From: Actinomycetales bacterium
GTDB taxonomy: Bacteria > Actinomycetota > Actinomycetes > Actinomycetales > Microbacteriaceae
Length of the DNA: 64,000 nucleotides
Assembly: GCA_015655415.1 (NCBI GenBank)
Contig: JAATFB010000020.1
Span: forward strand, 36,065 to 100,064
Direction of reading: 5' to 3'
Each line of letters opens with the position of its first letter. Position 1 is the first letter of the stretch. The position numbers and the translations under genes were made by a program. Shown here piece by piece: positions 17,015 through 26,545 of this stretch. Below the pieces are notes generated by a model that had not been told where the DNA came from, did no database searches, and saw only the letters and a program-made list of their open reading frames with translations.

Positions 17015-18421
17015 ATGCCCGAACCCAAGCAGCTCTTCGTCAACCTCTTCGAGATGGCGTGCGTCAGCCACATCACGCACGGACTCTGGAGGCTGCCGGG
17101 CAACAACCGTGAGCGCTTCGCCGACCTGGACTACTGGCTCGAATTGGCCAGGCTGGCCGAGCACGGCGGTTTCGACGGCATCTTCCTGGCCGATGTGATC
17201 GGCCACTACGACGTCTTCCGCGGCGGGCCGGAGACGGCGCTCCGCGAGGGGCTGCAGAGCCCGAATCTCGACCCGCTGCTGCTCGTCCCCGCGATGGCGG
17301 CAGTGACCGACCGGCTCGGGTTCGGCGTCACGTTCTCCACCACCTACGAGCCGCCGTTCGCGTTCGCGCGCCGCATGTCGACGCTCGACCACCTCACGAA
17401 GGGGCGCATCGGCTGGAACATCGTCACGTCCTACCTGCCGAACGCCGCCCGCAACTTCGGGCTGGACGGGGAGCTCCCCCACGACGACCGCTACCGGCTC
17501 GCGGACGAGTACCTGGACGTGCTCTACAAGCTGTGGGAGGGTTCGTGGGACGACGACGCGGTCGTGGCGGACCGCGAGGCGGGCGTGTTCACCGATCCGA
17601 CGAAGGTGCGCTACATCGACCACGTGGGGGAGCGGCACCGGGTCGCCGGGCCGCACCTGGTGCATCCGTCGCCGCAGCGCACGCCCGTGCTCTTCCAGGC
17701 CACCGGCTCGCCGGCCGGCATCGAGTTCGCCGGCAAGCACGCGGAGGTGGTGTTCACCGGCGGACGGACCAGCGCGGACTTCCGTCGCAACGCCGACGGG
17801 ATGCGCGACGCCGCGCAGCGGCACGGGCGCGGCAGGGACGCGGTGAAGTTCGTCGCGATGGCGGGGGTGATCGTCGGCCGCACCCAGGAGGAGGCCGGGG
17901 ACAAGTGGCGGCTGTATCGCCAGAACGCGAGTCTCGACGGCATCCTCGCGCACAGCGGCCTGCCGGTGGACCTGACCGCGTTCCCCCGCGACATGACGGT
18001 CTCCGAGGCGCTGCGCCGCGCCGACTTCCCGGCGGAGCGCGTGCCGTTCCTGCCGTTGGCGAAGACGGTGGGCGAGGCGCTGGACTCCATCGCGAACAGC
18101 CGGGACGACCGGTTCCTCGTGGTGGGGGATCCGAAGACGGTGGCTGACGAGATCGAGCGCTGGCTCGACGACGACGGGCTCGACGGCATCAACCTGCGTC
18201 AGTACCACACGTTCGACACGGCCCGGGACTTCGCGGAGCTGGTCGTGCCCGAGCTGCGTCGGCGGGGCAGGATGCCCGCCGAGGGCCGGCACGGCACGCT
18301 GCGCGAGCGGCTGTTCGGCGAGGGGCGGGCACGGCTTCCGGAGAGCCACCACGGCGCCCGCTACCGCGGCGGCGCGAACCTGCGCTCGGACGTCGCCGCG
18401 CCTTCCGCCGCTGCCGGCTGA
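17015..18421 (+). CDS. NtaA/SnaA/DszA-family FMN-dependent monooxygenase
   Basis: The product is 468 residues of bacterial luciferase-like fold. ATG 17015 was chosen because the family begins with a short polar stretch before the first strand (LFVNLFEM) and AAAGG lies upstream. Motifs include GGFDGIFLADVIGHYDVFRGG, GFGVTFSTTYEPPF, GRIGWNIVTSYLPNAARNFG and SPQRTPVLFQATGSPAG. Members are two-component monooxygenases that use reduced FMN from a partner reductase to oxidise chelators, sulfones or antibiotic precursors. No flavin reductase is adjacent. The substrate is unknown. Confidence 0.88.
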   Translation: MPEPKQLFVNLFEMACVSHITHGLWRLPGNNRERFADLDYWLELARLAEHGGFDGIFLADVIGHYDVFRGGPETALREGLQSPNLDPLLLVPAMAAVTDRLGFGVTFSTTYEPPFAFARRMSTLDHLTKGRIGWNIVTSYLPNAARNFGLDGELPHDDRYRLADEYLDVLYKLWEGSWDDDAVVADREAGVFTDPTKVRYIDHVGERHRVAGPHLVHPSPQRTPVLFQATGSPAGIEFAGKHAEVVFTGGRTSADFRRNADGMRDAAQRHGRGRDAVKFVAMAGVIVGRTQEEAGDKWRLYRQNASLDGILAHSGLPVDLTAFPRDMTVSEALRRADFPAERVPFLPLAKTVGEALDSIANSRDDRFLVVGDPKTVADEIERWLDDDGLDGINLRQYHTFDTARDFAELVVPELRRRGRMPAEGRHGTLRERLFGEGRARLPESHHGARYRGGANLRSDVAAPSAAAG

Positions 18422-18430
18422 CGGGCGCGC

Positions 18431-21400
18431 CTACCTGCGCACGGTCTCCCGCAGCGATGCCACGAGCTCGTGCAGAAGGGTGGTGCGCGCCTCGAGCGTG
18501 AGCGTCTCGACGCGGGCCCAGGCGCCCGCGAGGTCGAGCCCGGGGTGCTCGCGGGCGGCCTCGGCCGCGGCGAGGTCCCAGCTCAGCGACGGGAAGTCCT
18601 GACGGGCGCCCATGCCCCGCCCCAGCGCGAGCAGTTCGAGCCCCTTCGCCCGTTCGGCCGGTGTCGCGGGCTCCCGGCCCGGGGCGAGCAGCCAGACGGC
18701 GAGCCCGAGCACGGCGGCACCGGTGTTGGGGCGATCGATCATGCCGGCCCGCACGCGATAATCGCGCAGCAGGCGGCTGCGCAGCCGCCGTGCCACCAGC
18801 ACGTTGCGCGGATCGTTCACGTGACCGGCCCGTACCGCGCAGGCCAGCAGGCCGGCGCCGGCGCTGCAGTACCAGGGTGCCAGGCCGCGCGGCGGGTCGC
18901 CCCATGCCCGCTCGGCGCGGGCGTACATCCGCTCCGCCTCGGCGGGGTCGCCGTCCGCGGCCGCGGCCTCCGCGAGACCTGCGAACCCGATGGCCCGCAG
19001 GTCCTCCCAGTCCATGCTTCCGGCCTCGCCGTCCAATCGGGTCAGCCGCTCGAAGACGGGACGCGCCTCGTCGGTGCGGCCGAGCGCGACCCGGTTGATC
19101 GCGGTGATCCACTCCAGCTGCCGCAGATCCTCCGCCGCCCGCAGCAGCTGGAGGTTCGGCGTGGCGCGCTCCGCCCACGCGACGGCCTCGTCCGCGTCGC
19201 CGCGCTCACTGTGGAACTGCGCCATCCACTGCGCGGCGGTGCCGACGGTCCAGGCGTCTTGCGCCTTCTCCGCCTTGGCGTATGCGGTGGCGGCGAACGC
19301 CAGGCCGGCGTCGAGCTCGCCCGCGTTCTCCGCCATCTGTGCGGAGATGAGGTTGCCGAACGATGCGACGGCGGGATCGTCGCTCGCCCGCAGCTCGTCC
19401 ACCCTCGCGAGCGCCGCCGGCATGTCGGGCATCATCGTGAGCACGTCGATCATGGCCGCGATCTGGCGGTTGACCGGCTTGCCCCGTGCTCGCAGCCTGC
19501 GCACGCGGATGATCGCGCGGAGTCCGCGGCGCTCGTCGTCGAGCATCGAGACGATGCCGATCAGGCCGAGCGCGACCATGGCCGCGTCGCGATGCGCCTC
19601 ATCCGGCTCATAGCCGGCCAGCGCGCCGAGCACTGGGACAGCGAGCCCCAGCACCTCCGAGTGCGCGCCGCGGATGGCCCAGTGCGCGCCCAACGCGGCG
19701 AACACCGAGGCGGCTGTTGCGGGGTCGTCGGCGGCGATGGCGTCGCGCAGTGCGGCGACGAGGTTGTCCTGCTCCTCGGCGACGAGGTGGAAGGTCTCGA
19801 TCTGCCCCGGGCCATAGGTCGTCTTCAGCGCGCTGCGGCAGAAGGCGTCCGCCCAGGAACGGATGCGCGCGGCCGCCTCCGCGCGCTCGCCGCCCTCGGC
19901 GAGCCGCCGATCGCCGAACTCGCGCACCGTCTCCAGCATGCGGTAGCGCACCCGGCCCGTCGTCGCGCTCTCGGCCGCTGACAGCAGGGACTGGTTCACG
20001 AGGCCCTCCAGGTCGGCTTCGACGTCGTCGAGCGGATCGGCGACGGCGGCCGCGGCGTCGGCGCAGAAGCCGTCGACGAACAGCGAAAGGCGCCGCAGTG
20101 CGCGCTGCTCTGACTCGCGCAGCAGGTTCCAGCTCCAGTCGATCACCGCGAGCAGTGTGCGGTGGCGCTCCGGCGCGGCACGGTCGCCGCCGCGCAGCAG
20201 CGCGAACCGGTTGTCGATGCGCCGCTCGATCTCCTCGACCGACATGGTGCGCACTCGCGCGGCCGCCAGCTCGATGGCCAGGGGAAGACCGTCCAGCCTC
20301 TCGCAGAGCCGTTCCACGGCGTGCAGGGGCAGCATGACCGACGGCCTGGCCGCGCGTGCCCGGTCCACGAACAGGCGCACGGCGGGGCCCGGCTCCGCGC
20401 CGCCTGCGGCGTTCGCGGACAGCGGTTCCAGCTGATACACCTGTTCCGCGGCGATCATCAGCGGCGCACGACTCGTGGCCAGCACGCGCACGTTCCGGGT
20501 CGAGGCGAGGATGTCCGCGATCCACTCCGCGGCCGCGTCGACGAGATGTTCGCAGTTGTCCATCACGAGCAGCGTCTCGCGTTCGCCGAGCGCGCCGAGG
20601 ATGCGGCCGCGCACGTCCACCCGCATGCTGGGATCGCTGAGCGTGAGTCGTGTGCCCGTGTGCTCGCGGATGCCGAGCGTTGACGCGATCGCCAGCGGCA
20701 CGTCGTCGCCGGTGCGCACGCTGGCGAGCTCGACGACGACGACCCCGGGCATCCGCTCCGCGGCGCGCGCCGCGAGCTCCTGTGCGAGACGCGTCTTGCC
20801 CAGCCCGCCCGCACCGAGCACCGTGGTCAGGCGGGAGGCCGCCATGACCTGTTCGAGCGCGGCGATGTCGGCGTCGCGGCCCAGCAGCTCGTTGGGCGCC
20901 GTGCGGATGCCCACCCGCAGCGCGCTCTCGGGCGCGATGTCCTGCTCCGGCGCGCGCAGCAGTTCGGCATTGAACGCCACGAGGTCGGCGGAGGGGCCGG
21001 TGCCGAGCACGTCGCGCAGGCGCGCGCTGAAGTCGCCGAACTCGCGGATGGCGTCGTTGCGTCGGCCCTGGGAGGCGATCGCGCGCAGTCTCAGCAGCTC
21101 GACGTACTCGTCCAGGGGCGCGGTCTCGGCGAGCACGTCGAGGTCGGCGAGCGCGCCGAGGGCATCGCCCAGCTCCACTCGTGCGCGTGCGCGCAGCAGC
21201 GTCGCCTCACGGCGCAGGGCGGCAGCGGTCGCGGCGAGCCGCTCGGCGAGCCCGGTGTCGCCGAGGTCGGCGCCCGGTTCGCCCCGCCAGAGCTCCAGCG
21301 CTCGCGATGCCTGGTCCTGGGCGGCCCGCCAGTCGCGGCGTTCGGCGGACTGCCGCGCCGCATCCCGCAGCCGCATCGCCGCCGTGAGGTCGCACTGTTC

Positions 21401-21703
21401 CGCCTCGATCCCGAGCGCGTACCCGCCCGGGGTGGAGACGATGAGCCCGTCCGCCGCGACGGATCGCACGCGGGAGACCAGCGTCTGCAGGGCGGCCCGC
21501 TCGTTGCGGGGCGGCGCCTCCTCCCAGACGTCGTCGGCGATGCCCCGCACCGACAGCGGGTGCCGGGCCAGTGCCAGCGCCACGACGAGGGCCTTCGCGG
21601 TCGCCCCGCCGGGCTCGACGGCGTCGCCTGCCGGGGACTCCACCGTGACGGGTCCGAGCACGGCCACCCGGCACGTGGCGGTGCGCACGCTCGCCTGGCT
21701 CAC
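18431..21703 (-). CDS. AfsR/SARP-like regulator: winged helix, BTAD, NB-ARC-type ATPase, TPR-like C-terminus
   Basis: This 1,090-residue regulator has an OmpR-type winged helix at about 1-95, a BTAD helical domain (about 100-245), a STAND/NB-ARC-like ATPase with Walker A VLGAGGLGKTRLAQ, Walker B LLVMDNCEHLVD and an ATSRAPL sensor, then a long helical TPR-like region. Regulators of this build activate specialised metabolism or transport genes by binding heptameric direct repeats. It lies near the exporter whose upstream region carries such repeats. GTG 21703 is preceded by TAGACT at 7 nt, suggesting a leaderless transcript. The inducing signal is unknown. Confidence 0.88.
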   Translation of the reverse strand: MSQASVRTATCRVAVLGPVTVESPAGDAVEPGGATAKALVVALALARHPLSVRGIADDVWEEAPPRNERAALQTLVSRVRSVAADGLIVSTPGGYALGIEAEQCDLTAAMRLRDAARQSAERRDWRAAQDQASRALELWRGEPGADLGDTGLAERLAATAAALRREATLLRARARVELGDALGALADLDVLAETAPLDEYVELLRLRAIASQGRRNDAIREFGDFSARLRDVLGTGPSADLVAFNAELLRAPEQDIAPESALRVGIRTAPNELLGRDADIAALEQVMAASRLTTVLGAGGLGKTRLAQELAARAAERMPGVVVVELASVRTGDDVPLAIASTLGIREHTGTRLTLSDPSMRVDVRGRILGALGERETLLVMDNCEHLVDAAAEWIADILASTRNVRVLATSRAPLMIAAEQVYQLEPLSANAAGGAEPGPAVRLFVDRARAARPSVMLPLHAVERLCERLDGLPLAIELAAARVRTMSVEEIERRIDNRFALLRGGDRAAPERHRTLLAVIDWSWNLLRESEQRALRRLSLFVDGFCADAAAAVADPLDDVEADLEGLVNQSLLSAAESATTGRVRYRMLETVREFGDRRLAEGGERAEAAARIRSWADAFCRSALKTTYGPGQIETFHLVAEEQDNLVAALRDAIAADDPATAASVFAALGAHWAIRGAHSEVLGLAVPVLGALAGYEPDEAHRDAAMVALGLIGIVSMLDDERRGLRAIIRVRRLRARGKPVNRQIAAMIDVLTMMPDMPAALARVDELRASDDPAVASFGNLISAQMAENAGELDAGLAFAATAYAKAEKAQDAWTVGTAAQWMAQFHSERGDADEAVAWAERATPNLQLLRAAEDLRQLEWITAINRVALGRTDEARPVFERLTRLDGEAGSMDWEDLRAIGFAGLAEAAAADGDPAEAERMYARAERAWGDPPRGLAPWYCSAGAGLLACAVRAGHVNDPRNVLVARRLRSRLLRDYRVRAGMIDRPNTGAAVLGLAVWLLAPGREPATPAERAKGLELLALGRGMGARQDFPSLSWDLAAAEAAREHPGLDLAGAWARVETLTLEARTTLLHELVASLRETVRR

Positions 21704-21774
21704 CGGGCCAAGTCTACCGACGGGCGGAGGGAGGGTCGCCGGGTGCGGCGCCGGCTCGCTGGGGTCGAGCTCGG

Positions 21775-22401
21775 CTAACGCACCGTCGTGCGGGCCGAGA
21801 TGACGCCGGTGTCGAAGCCGAGCAGGTGCAGGCCGCCGTGGAACCGGGCGTGCTCGATCTTGATGCAGCGATCCATCACCACGGTGAGGCCCCTCTCCTC
21901 GCCGTAGTAGGCGGCATCCTGATTCCAGATGCCCAGCTGCACCCAGATCGTCGGCGCGCCGATGGCGACCACCTCGTCGATGACGGCGGGGATGTCGCTG
22001 CCGCGCCGGAACACGTCGACGATGTCGGGAACCTCCGGCAGATCGGCGAGCGAGGCGTACGCGGGCTGGCCCAGGATGGTCTCGGCGTTCGGGTTCACGA
22101 AGTACACCCGGTAGTCGCTGGACTGCAGCAGGTACGTTCCGACGAAGTAGCTGGAGCGCGCCGGGTTGGGCGAGGCGCCCACGATGGCCACCGACCGGGC
22201 GTTGCGCAGCAGCCGTTGCCGTTGCCGCGCGTCCGGTCCTGCCCAGGTGCGCTGCGACCTCAGCAGCCGGGCCAGCGGGGAGTCGGCGGGAACCTCGCAG
22301 CTGAGGCCGTTGGCAAGCTGCACCAGCGTGTCCTCGTGCTCGATCCCGTCGCCGGCCGGCTGCTCGGGGGCTTTCCGGTCGGCATCCGTCGCGGTGCTCA
22401 T
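21775..22401 (-). CDS. CoA-binding (Rossmann, YccU-like) protein
   Basis: The product is 208 residues, starting at ATG 22401, which overlaps the metY stop by one base (TGATG). After a ~60-residue polar leader it has the CoA_binding Rossmann motif VAIVGASPNPARSSYF, then VDVFRRGSDIPAVIDEVV, GAPTIWVQLGIWN and VVMDRCIKIEHAR. YccU-like proteins bind CoA thioesters; their cellular function is unclear. Coupling to MetY suggests a link to O-acetylhomoserine or sulfur metabolism, which is inference. Confidence 0.85.
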   Translation of the reverse strand: MSTATDADRKAPEQPAGDGIEHEDTLVQLANGLSCEVPADSPLARLLRSQRTWAGPDARQRQRLLRNARSVAIVGASPNPARSSYFVGTYLLQSSDYRVYFVNPNAETILGQPAYASLADLPEVPDIVDVFRRGSDIPAVIDEVVAIGAPTIWVQLGIWNQDAAYYGEERGLTVVMDRCIKIEHARFHGGLHLLGFDTGVISARTTVR

Positions 22402-23696
22402 CAGGCCTCCTTCGTGGCCTCGGCCAAAGCCTGGTCGAGGTCGTAGATGATGTCCTCCGGGTCCTCGACGCCCACCGACACTCGGACCGAGCCGGGCAGC
22501 ACGCCCGCGTCGACGAGCTGCTGTTCGGTCAGCTGGGCGTGCGTCGTGGAGGCCGGATGGATGATCAGCGTCTTCGCGTCGCCGATGTTGGCGAGGTGGC
22601 TGGCCAGGTTGACCGACTCGATGAGCCTCTGACCCACCGCCCGGCCCCCCTTCACCTCGAATGTGAACACGGAGCTGGGCCCCAGCGGGAGGTACTTCTT
22701 CGCCCGCTCGAAGTGGGGATGCGACTCGAGGCCGGCCCAGTGCACCGCATCGATGCGGGGATCGGCCTCCAGCCACCTGGCGACCTCACGCGCGTTGTCG
22801 ACGTGCGCCTGCATGCGGAACGGCAGGGTCTCCACGCCCTGCGCGAGCAGGAACGCCGAGTGCGGGGCGAGCACCGGCCCGATGTCACGCAGCTGCTCGG
22901 CGCGCAGCCGCGTGAGGAACGCGTACTCGCCGAAGTTGCCCGACCACTGCAGACCGCCGTAGCTGGGCACGGGCTGCCCGAACAGAGGGAAGCGCTCGCT
23001 GTGCCAGTCGAACCGGCCGGATTCCACGACCACGCCGCCCAGGGTGGTGCCGTGGCCGCCGAGGAACTTGGTGGCCGAGTGCACGACCACGTCGGCGCCC
23101 CACTCGATCGGCCGGTTCAGGTAGGGCGTGGCGATGGTGGAGTCGATGACGAGCGGGATGCCGGCGTCGTGCGCCACCGCGGCCAGACCCTCGATGTCGG
23201 CGATCTCGCCGGAAGGATTGGCGATCGTCTCGGCGAAGAGCAGCTTGGTGGTGTCGGTGATCGCCTTCGCGTAGTCGGCGGGATCGGAGCTGCGCACGAA
23301 CGTGGTCTCCACCCCGAAGCGGCGCAGCGTCACGTCGAGCTGGGTGATCGAGCCGCCGTAGAGGTTCGCCGATGCGACGATGTGGTCGCCGGCGCCGGCC
23401 AGCGATGCGAACGTGATGTACTGCGCCGACAGGCCGGATGCCGTGGCGACGGCCCCCAGCCCGCCCTCCAGGCTCGCCACCCGCTCCTCGAAGCTGGCCA
23501 CCGTGGGGTTCGCCAACCGGGAGTAGATGTTGCCGTACTTCTGCAGGGCGAAGCGGGCGGCGGCGTCCGCCGTGTCGTCGAACACGAAGGCGCTCGACTG
23601 GTAGATGGGTAGGGCTCGGGCGCCGGTGACCCGATCGGGGATGTTGCCGGCATGGATCGCACGCGTGCGAAAGCCGAATTCGCGGTCTGCCACCAC
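22401..23696 (-). CDS. metY: O-acetylhomoserine sulfhydrylase (MetY-type PLP enzyme)
   Basis: This 431-residue Cys/Met-metabolism PLP enzyme shows the substrate region NIYSRLANPT, SLEGG, ATASGLSAQ, the PLP-phosphate loop, and the lysine motif SATKFLGGHGTTLGGVV. The length (about 430) and the long insertion before the C-terminus fit the MetY branch rather than MetB. It makes homocysteine from O-acetylhomoserine and sulfide in methionine synthesis. Start GTG 23696 (or GTG 23693) lies just after TACGGT, so the transcript is probably leaderless. Confidence 0.9.
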   Translation of the reverse strand: MVADREFGFRTRAIHAGNIPDRVTGARALPIYQSSAFVFDDTADAAARFALQKYGNIYSRLANPTVASFEERVASLEGGLGAVATASGLSAQYITFASLAGAGDHIVASANLYGGSITQLDVTLRRFGVETTFVRSSDPADYAKAITDTTKLLFAETIANPSGEIADIEGLAAVAHDAGIPLVIDSTIATPYLNRPIEWGADVVVHSATKFLGGHGTTLGGVVVESGRFDWHSERFPLFGQPVPSYGGLQWSGNFGEYAFLTRLRAEQLRDIGPVLAPHSAFLLAQGVETLPFRMQAHVDNAREVARWLEADPRIDAVHWAGLESHPHFERAKKYLPLGPSSVFTFEVKGGRAVGQRLIESVNLASHLANIGDAKTLIIHPASTTHAQLTEQQLVDAGVLPGSVRVSVGVEDPEDIIYDLDQALAEATKEA

Positions 23697-23774
23697 GCCA
23701 CCGTAGCGGAGCGTGCCCGGGCCTCACGGGCGGGGGCGTAACACGCCGTCAATCCGGGGCCGTGCCACCGCACG

Positions 23775-25418
23775 TCAGATCCAGCCGATCGTCCCGATCC
23801 CCGTCGTCACGTCGGGGATCCACATGTGCAGCTGCCAGTACCAGAACGGGATGCGCATGCCCGTCCAGATGGGGTAGAAGAAGACGGAGACGGCGACGGC
23901 CACGATCACGAACACGGCGAGCAGGCCGAGGCCGCGGGCGCGGCGGTAGGCGGCGTCGGACGGGGCGCCCACGATCAACGCGAACGCGGCCGCCAGGGCC
24001 AGATAGAGGTAGGGCGCGAACGCGATCGAGTAGAACGTGAAGATGGTGCGGCCGGCGTACAGCATCCACGGCAGATAGCCCGCGGCGAGCCCGGTCAGCA
24101 TCAGCCCGTGCCGCCAGTCGCGGTGGCGGACGAGGCGGTAGGCGATGTAGATCACCGCTGCCGTCCCCGCCCACCAGATGATCGGGTTGCCGAGCTCGGT
24201 GATGGCCGACGAGCATCCGCCGGGGGCCGTGCATCCGTCGACTCCGTGCCTTGTGCCGACGTAGTACATGCTCGTCGGCCGCAGCATCAGCAGCCACGTC
24301 AGCGGGTTGGACTGATACGGATGCGGGGTGTGCAGGTTGATGGAGTACCCGTACATCTCCGTCTGGTACTTCCACAGGTCCTGGGCCCAGTTCGGCACCC
24401 AGGACAGCAGACCGGTCCACTTCGCGCCGGCCGTGGTCTGCACGTAGTCGCGGTAGTAGCCGCCTGGGTTCAGGAGCCAGCCCGTCCACGTGCCCACGTA
24501 GGTGACGAACGCGAGCGGCACCAGGAGCACGAAGGACACGACGCCGCCGGCGAGGATTCCGCCCGCCGGCCAGGACGGCACGCCGGCCCTGCGCCGCGCG
24601 AGCAGGTCGACCACGACCGTGTAGACGGCGAAGAACGCCAGGAAGTAGAAGCCCGACCACTTCACGCCGGCGTCCAGCCCGAGCAGGACGCCCGCCACCA
24701 GCAGCCACGGCCGCCACCACATCCACGGCCCCGGCCCCAGAGGCCGTCCCTGGGCAAAGCGTGCGGCGACCCATGCCGCCAGACGACGCTCCTGCCACGA
24801 CCTGTCCAGCAGCAGGCATCCGAAGGCGGCCAGCGCGAGGAACATCACGGAGTTGTCCAGGATCGCCACGCGGCTCATCACGATCGCGTTGCCGTCGATC
24901 GCCATGAGGAGACCGGCGAGTGAGGCGATCAGGGTCGAGCGGAACAACCGCTTCGCGATCAGCATCAGCAGGACGACGGCCATGATGCCGACGACGGCCG
25001 TCGACACGCGCCATCCGAACGAGCTGTCTGCGCCGAAGACCGCCAGTCCCGCGGCGATCAGCCACTTGCCGAACGGCGGGTGCGCGACGAACGCGGGGTC
25101 GTTCGTGTAGGCGTTCACGTCGCCATCGGCGAACCGCTGATCGATGTTCGCCGGCCACGCCGCCTCCCAGCCCTTGTGCATCAGGGTCCAGGCGTCCTTG
25201 ACGTAGAAGGTCTCGTCGAACACCAGGGCGTGCGGGTCGCCGAGCGCCCAGAGCCGGGCCGCCGCCGCGATCAGGGTGACCAGCGCGGGAAGGCCCCACG
25301 CGTACCAGCGCAACCGGGCCGGCGTGCTCACCGCGCGGGCGAACCATCGGTCGAGGCGTGAGCCGGTCGGTTCGGCGGTCGCACCGTGGCGGCCCGTCGT
25401 CGCTCGATCGGCAGTCAC
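23775..25418 (-). CDS. pmt: Polyprenyl-phosphate-mannose:protein O-mannosyltransferase
   Basis: This 547-residue multi-spanning PMT-family glycosyltransferase has a first extracytoplasmic loop with the DE motif (LVFDETFYVKDAWTLMHKGW), a conserved HPPFGKWLI, and about ten or more membrane segments ending in a hydrophobic tail. It transfers mannose from a polyprenyl carrier to Ser/Thr of secreted proteins. It is divergent from rsmI across only 32 bp, matching M. tuberculosis Rv1002c/Rv1003. GTG 25418 lies 7 nt after TAGCAT on its strand, so it is probably leaderless. Confidence 0.92.
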   Translation of the reverse strand: MTADRATTGRHGATAEPTGSRLDRWFARAVSTPARLRWYAWGLPALVTLIAAAARLWALGDPHALVFDETFYVKDAWTLMHKGWEAAWPANIDQRFADGDVNAYTNDPAFVAHPPFGKWLIAAGLAVFGADSSFGWRVSTAVVGIMAVVLLMLIAKRLFRSTLIASLAGLLMAIDGNAIVMSRVAILDNSVMFLALAAFGCLLLDRSWQERRLAAWVAARFAQGRPLGPGPWMWWRPWLLVAGVLLGLDAGVKWSGFYFLAFFAVYTVVVDLLARRRAGVPSWPAGGILAGGVVSFVLLVPLAFVTYVGTWTGWLLNPGGYYRDYVQTTAGAKWTGLLSWVPNWAQDLWKYQTEMYGYSINLHTPHPYQSNPLTWLLMLRPTSMYYVGTRHGVDGCTAPGGCSSAITELGNPIIWWAGTAAVIYIAYRLVRHRDWRHGLMLTGLAAGYLPWMLYAGRTIFTFYSIAFAPYLYLALAAAFALIVGAPSDAAYRRARGLGLLAVFVIVAVAVSVFFYPIWTGMRIPFWYWQLHMWIPDVTTGIGTIGWI

Positions 25419-25450
25419 GACGGCAATGCTATGGCTGCGAGACTGGGGAG

Positions 25451-26269
25451 GTGATCATCCTCGCGGCGACGCCCATCGGCAACCTGGGCGACGCCTCCCG
25501 CCGCCTCGTCGAGACTCTCGAGGGCGCGCGGCTGGTGGCCGCCGAGGACACCAGGGTGGCGCGGCGCCTGCTGCTCGGGCTCGGGGTCGACAACCGTCCC
25601 CGCCTGGTCGCACTGCACGACCACAACGAGCGCGAGCGGTCGGCGGAGCTGGTCGGGCTGGCGCGAGACGGCGACGTCGTCGTGCTCTCGGACGCCGGCA
25701 TGCCCACCGTCTCCGACCCCGGCTACCACCTGGTCGCGGCGGCGATCGAGGCGGGCGTCGCCGTCACGGTCGTCCCGGGGCCGAGCGCCGTGCTGACGGC
25801 GCTCGCCGTCTCGGGGCTGCCGACGGACCGGTTCGCGTTCGAGGGGTTCCTGCCCAGGAAGGCGGGGGAGCGGGCGTCCGCGCTGGCGGCCCTGGTCGAG
25901 GAGCGCCGCACCATGGTGTTCTTCGAGTCGCCGAACCGGCTGGCGGAGTCGTTGCGCGCGATCGGCCACGCCTTCGGCGCGTCCCGCCGCGTCGTGGTGT
26001 GCCGCGAGCTCACGAAGCTGCACGAGGAGGTGCGCCGCGGCACCGCGGCCGAGCTAGCCGAGTGGGCCGACGCCGGTGTTCGCGGTGAGGTCGTGGTCGT
26101 GGTGGGCGGCGCCGAGCCGCGCACCGTGGGCTTCGACGCGGCCGTGCAGGAGGTGCTTCTGCTCACCGCGACCGAGAGCCTCAGGGACGCCTGCGCGTCG
26201 GTGGCCGCCTCGACCGGCCACTCGCGGCGTTCGCTCTACGAGGCGGCGCTCAAGGCCCGCGGTTTCTGA
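25451..26269 (+). CDS. rsmI: 16S rRNA (cytidine1402-2'-O)-methyltransferase
   Basis: The product is 272 residues. GTG 25451 gives the canonical N-terminus VIILAATPIGNLGDASRR. Other family marks are VAAEDTRVARRLL, ALHDHNERER, LSDAGMPTVSDPGYHLV and GPSAVLTALAVSGLPTDRFAFEGFLPRK. RsmI 2'-O-methylates C1402 of 16S rRNA with SAM. The GGGGAG directly abuts the start codon, too close for normal use, so translation may be leaderless. The N-terminus overlaps the pmt promoter region. Confidence 0.93.
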   Translation: MIILAATPIGNLGDASRRLVETLEGARLVAAEDTRVARRLLLGLGVDNRPRLVALHDHNERERSAELVGLARDGDVVVLSDAGMPTVSDPGYHLVAAAIEAGVAVTVVPGPSAVLTALAVSGLPTDRFAFEGFLPRKAGERASALAALVEERRTMVFFESPNRLAESLRAIGHAFGASRRVVVCRELTKLHEEVRRGTAAELAEWADAGVRGEVVVVVGGAEPRTVGFDAAVQEVLLLTATESLRDACASVAASTGHSRRSLYEAALKARGF

Positions 26270-26468
26270 TCCCCGCCCCGCGCCGTCGCCGGCCGCGTCC
26301 GCGGTCCGCCGCTGCCGGCACGAACCGGTGTGCGAATTTATGCGATTTCGTGAGCGAATGCTCGCCGAGGCGGGCCCCTCCGAGGAGGCGAGGTCCCCAC
26401 GGTGCCGTCGTCGCTGCCCGCATCCCTGGCGAACAGCGATGTTCCGTCGCCTGTGGCCGATTCGTTAC

Positions 26469-26518
26469 TTGAGTGCGCCGAGCGGGCGAATATGATCGAC
26501 ATTGTGCGATGTTGCACA
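26469..26518 (+). promoter_or_regulatory. Promoter and operator of the alpha-galactoside operon
   Basis: TTGAGT (26469-26474), a 16-nt spacer and TATGAT (26491-26496) make a good -35/-10 pair. Just downstream, over the likely start site, TGTGC-GATGTT-GCACA (26503-26518) is an inverted repeat that would let a repressor block transcription. The DeoR-type regulator encoded in the operon is the obvious candidate. AAAGGAG at 26534-26540 serves the first gene. Confidence 0.5.
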
Positions 26519-26545
26519 CCCTCTGCACGTTACAAAGGAGTCAAC

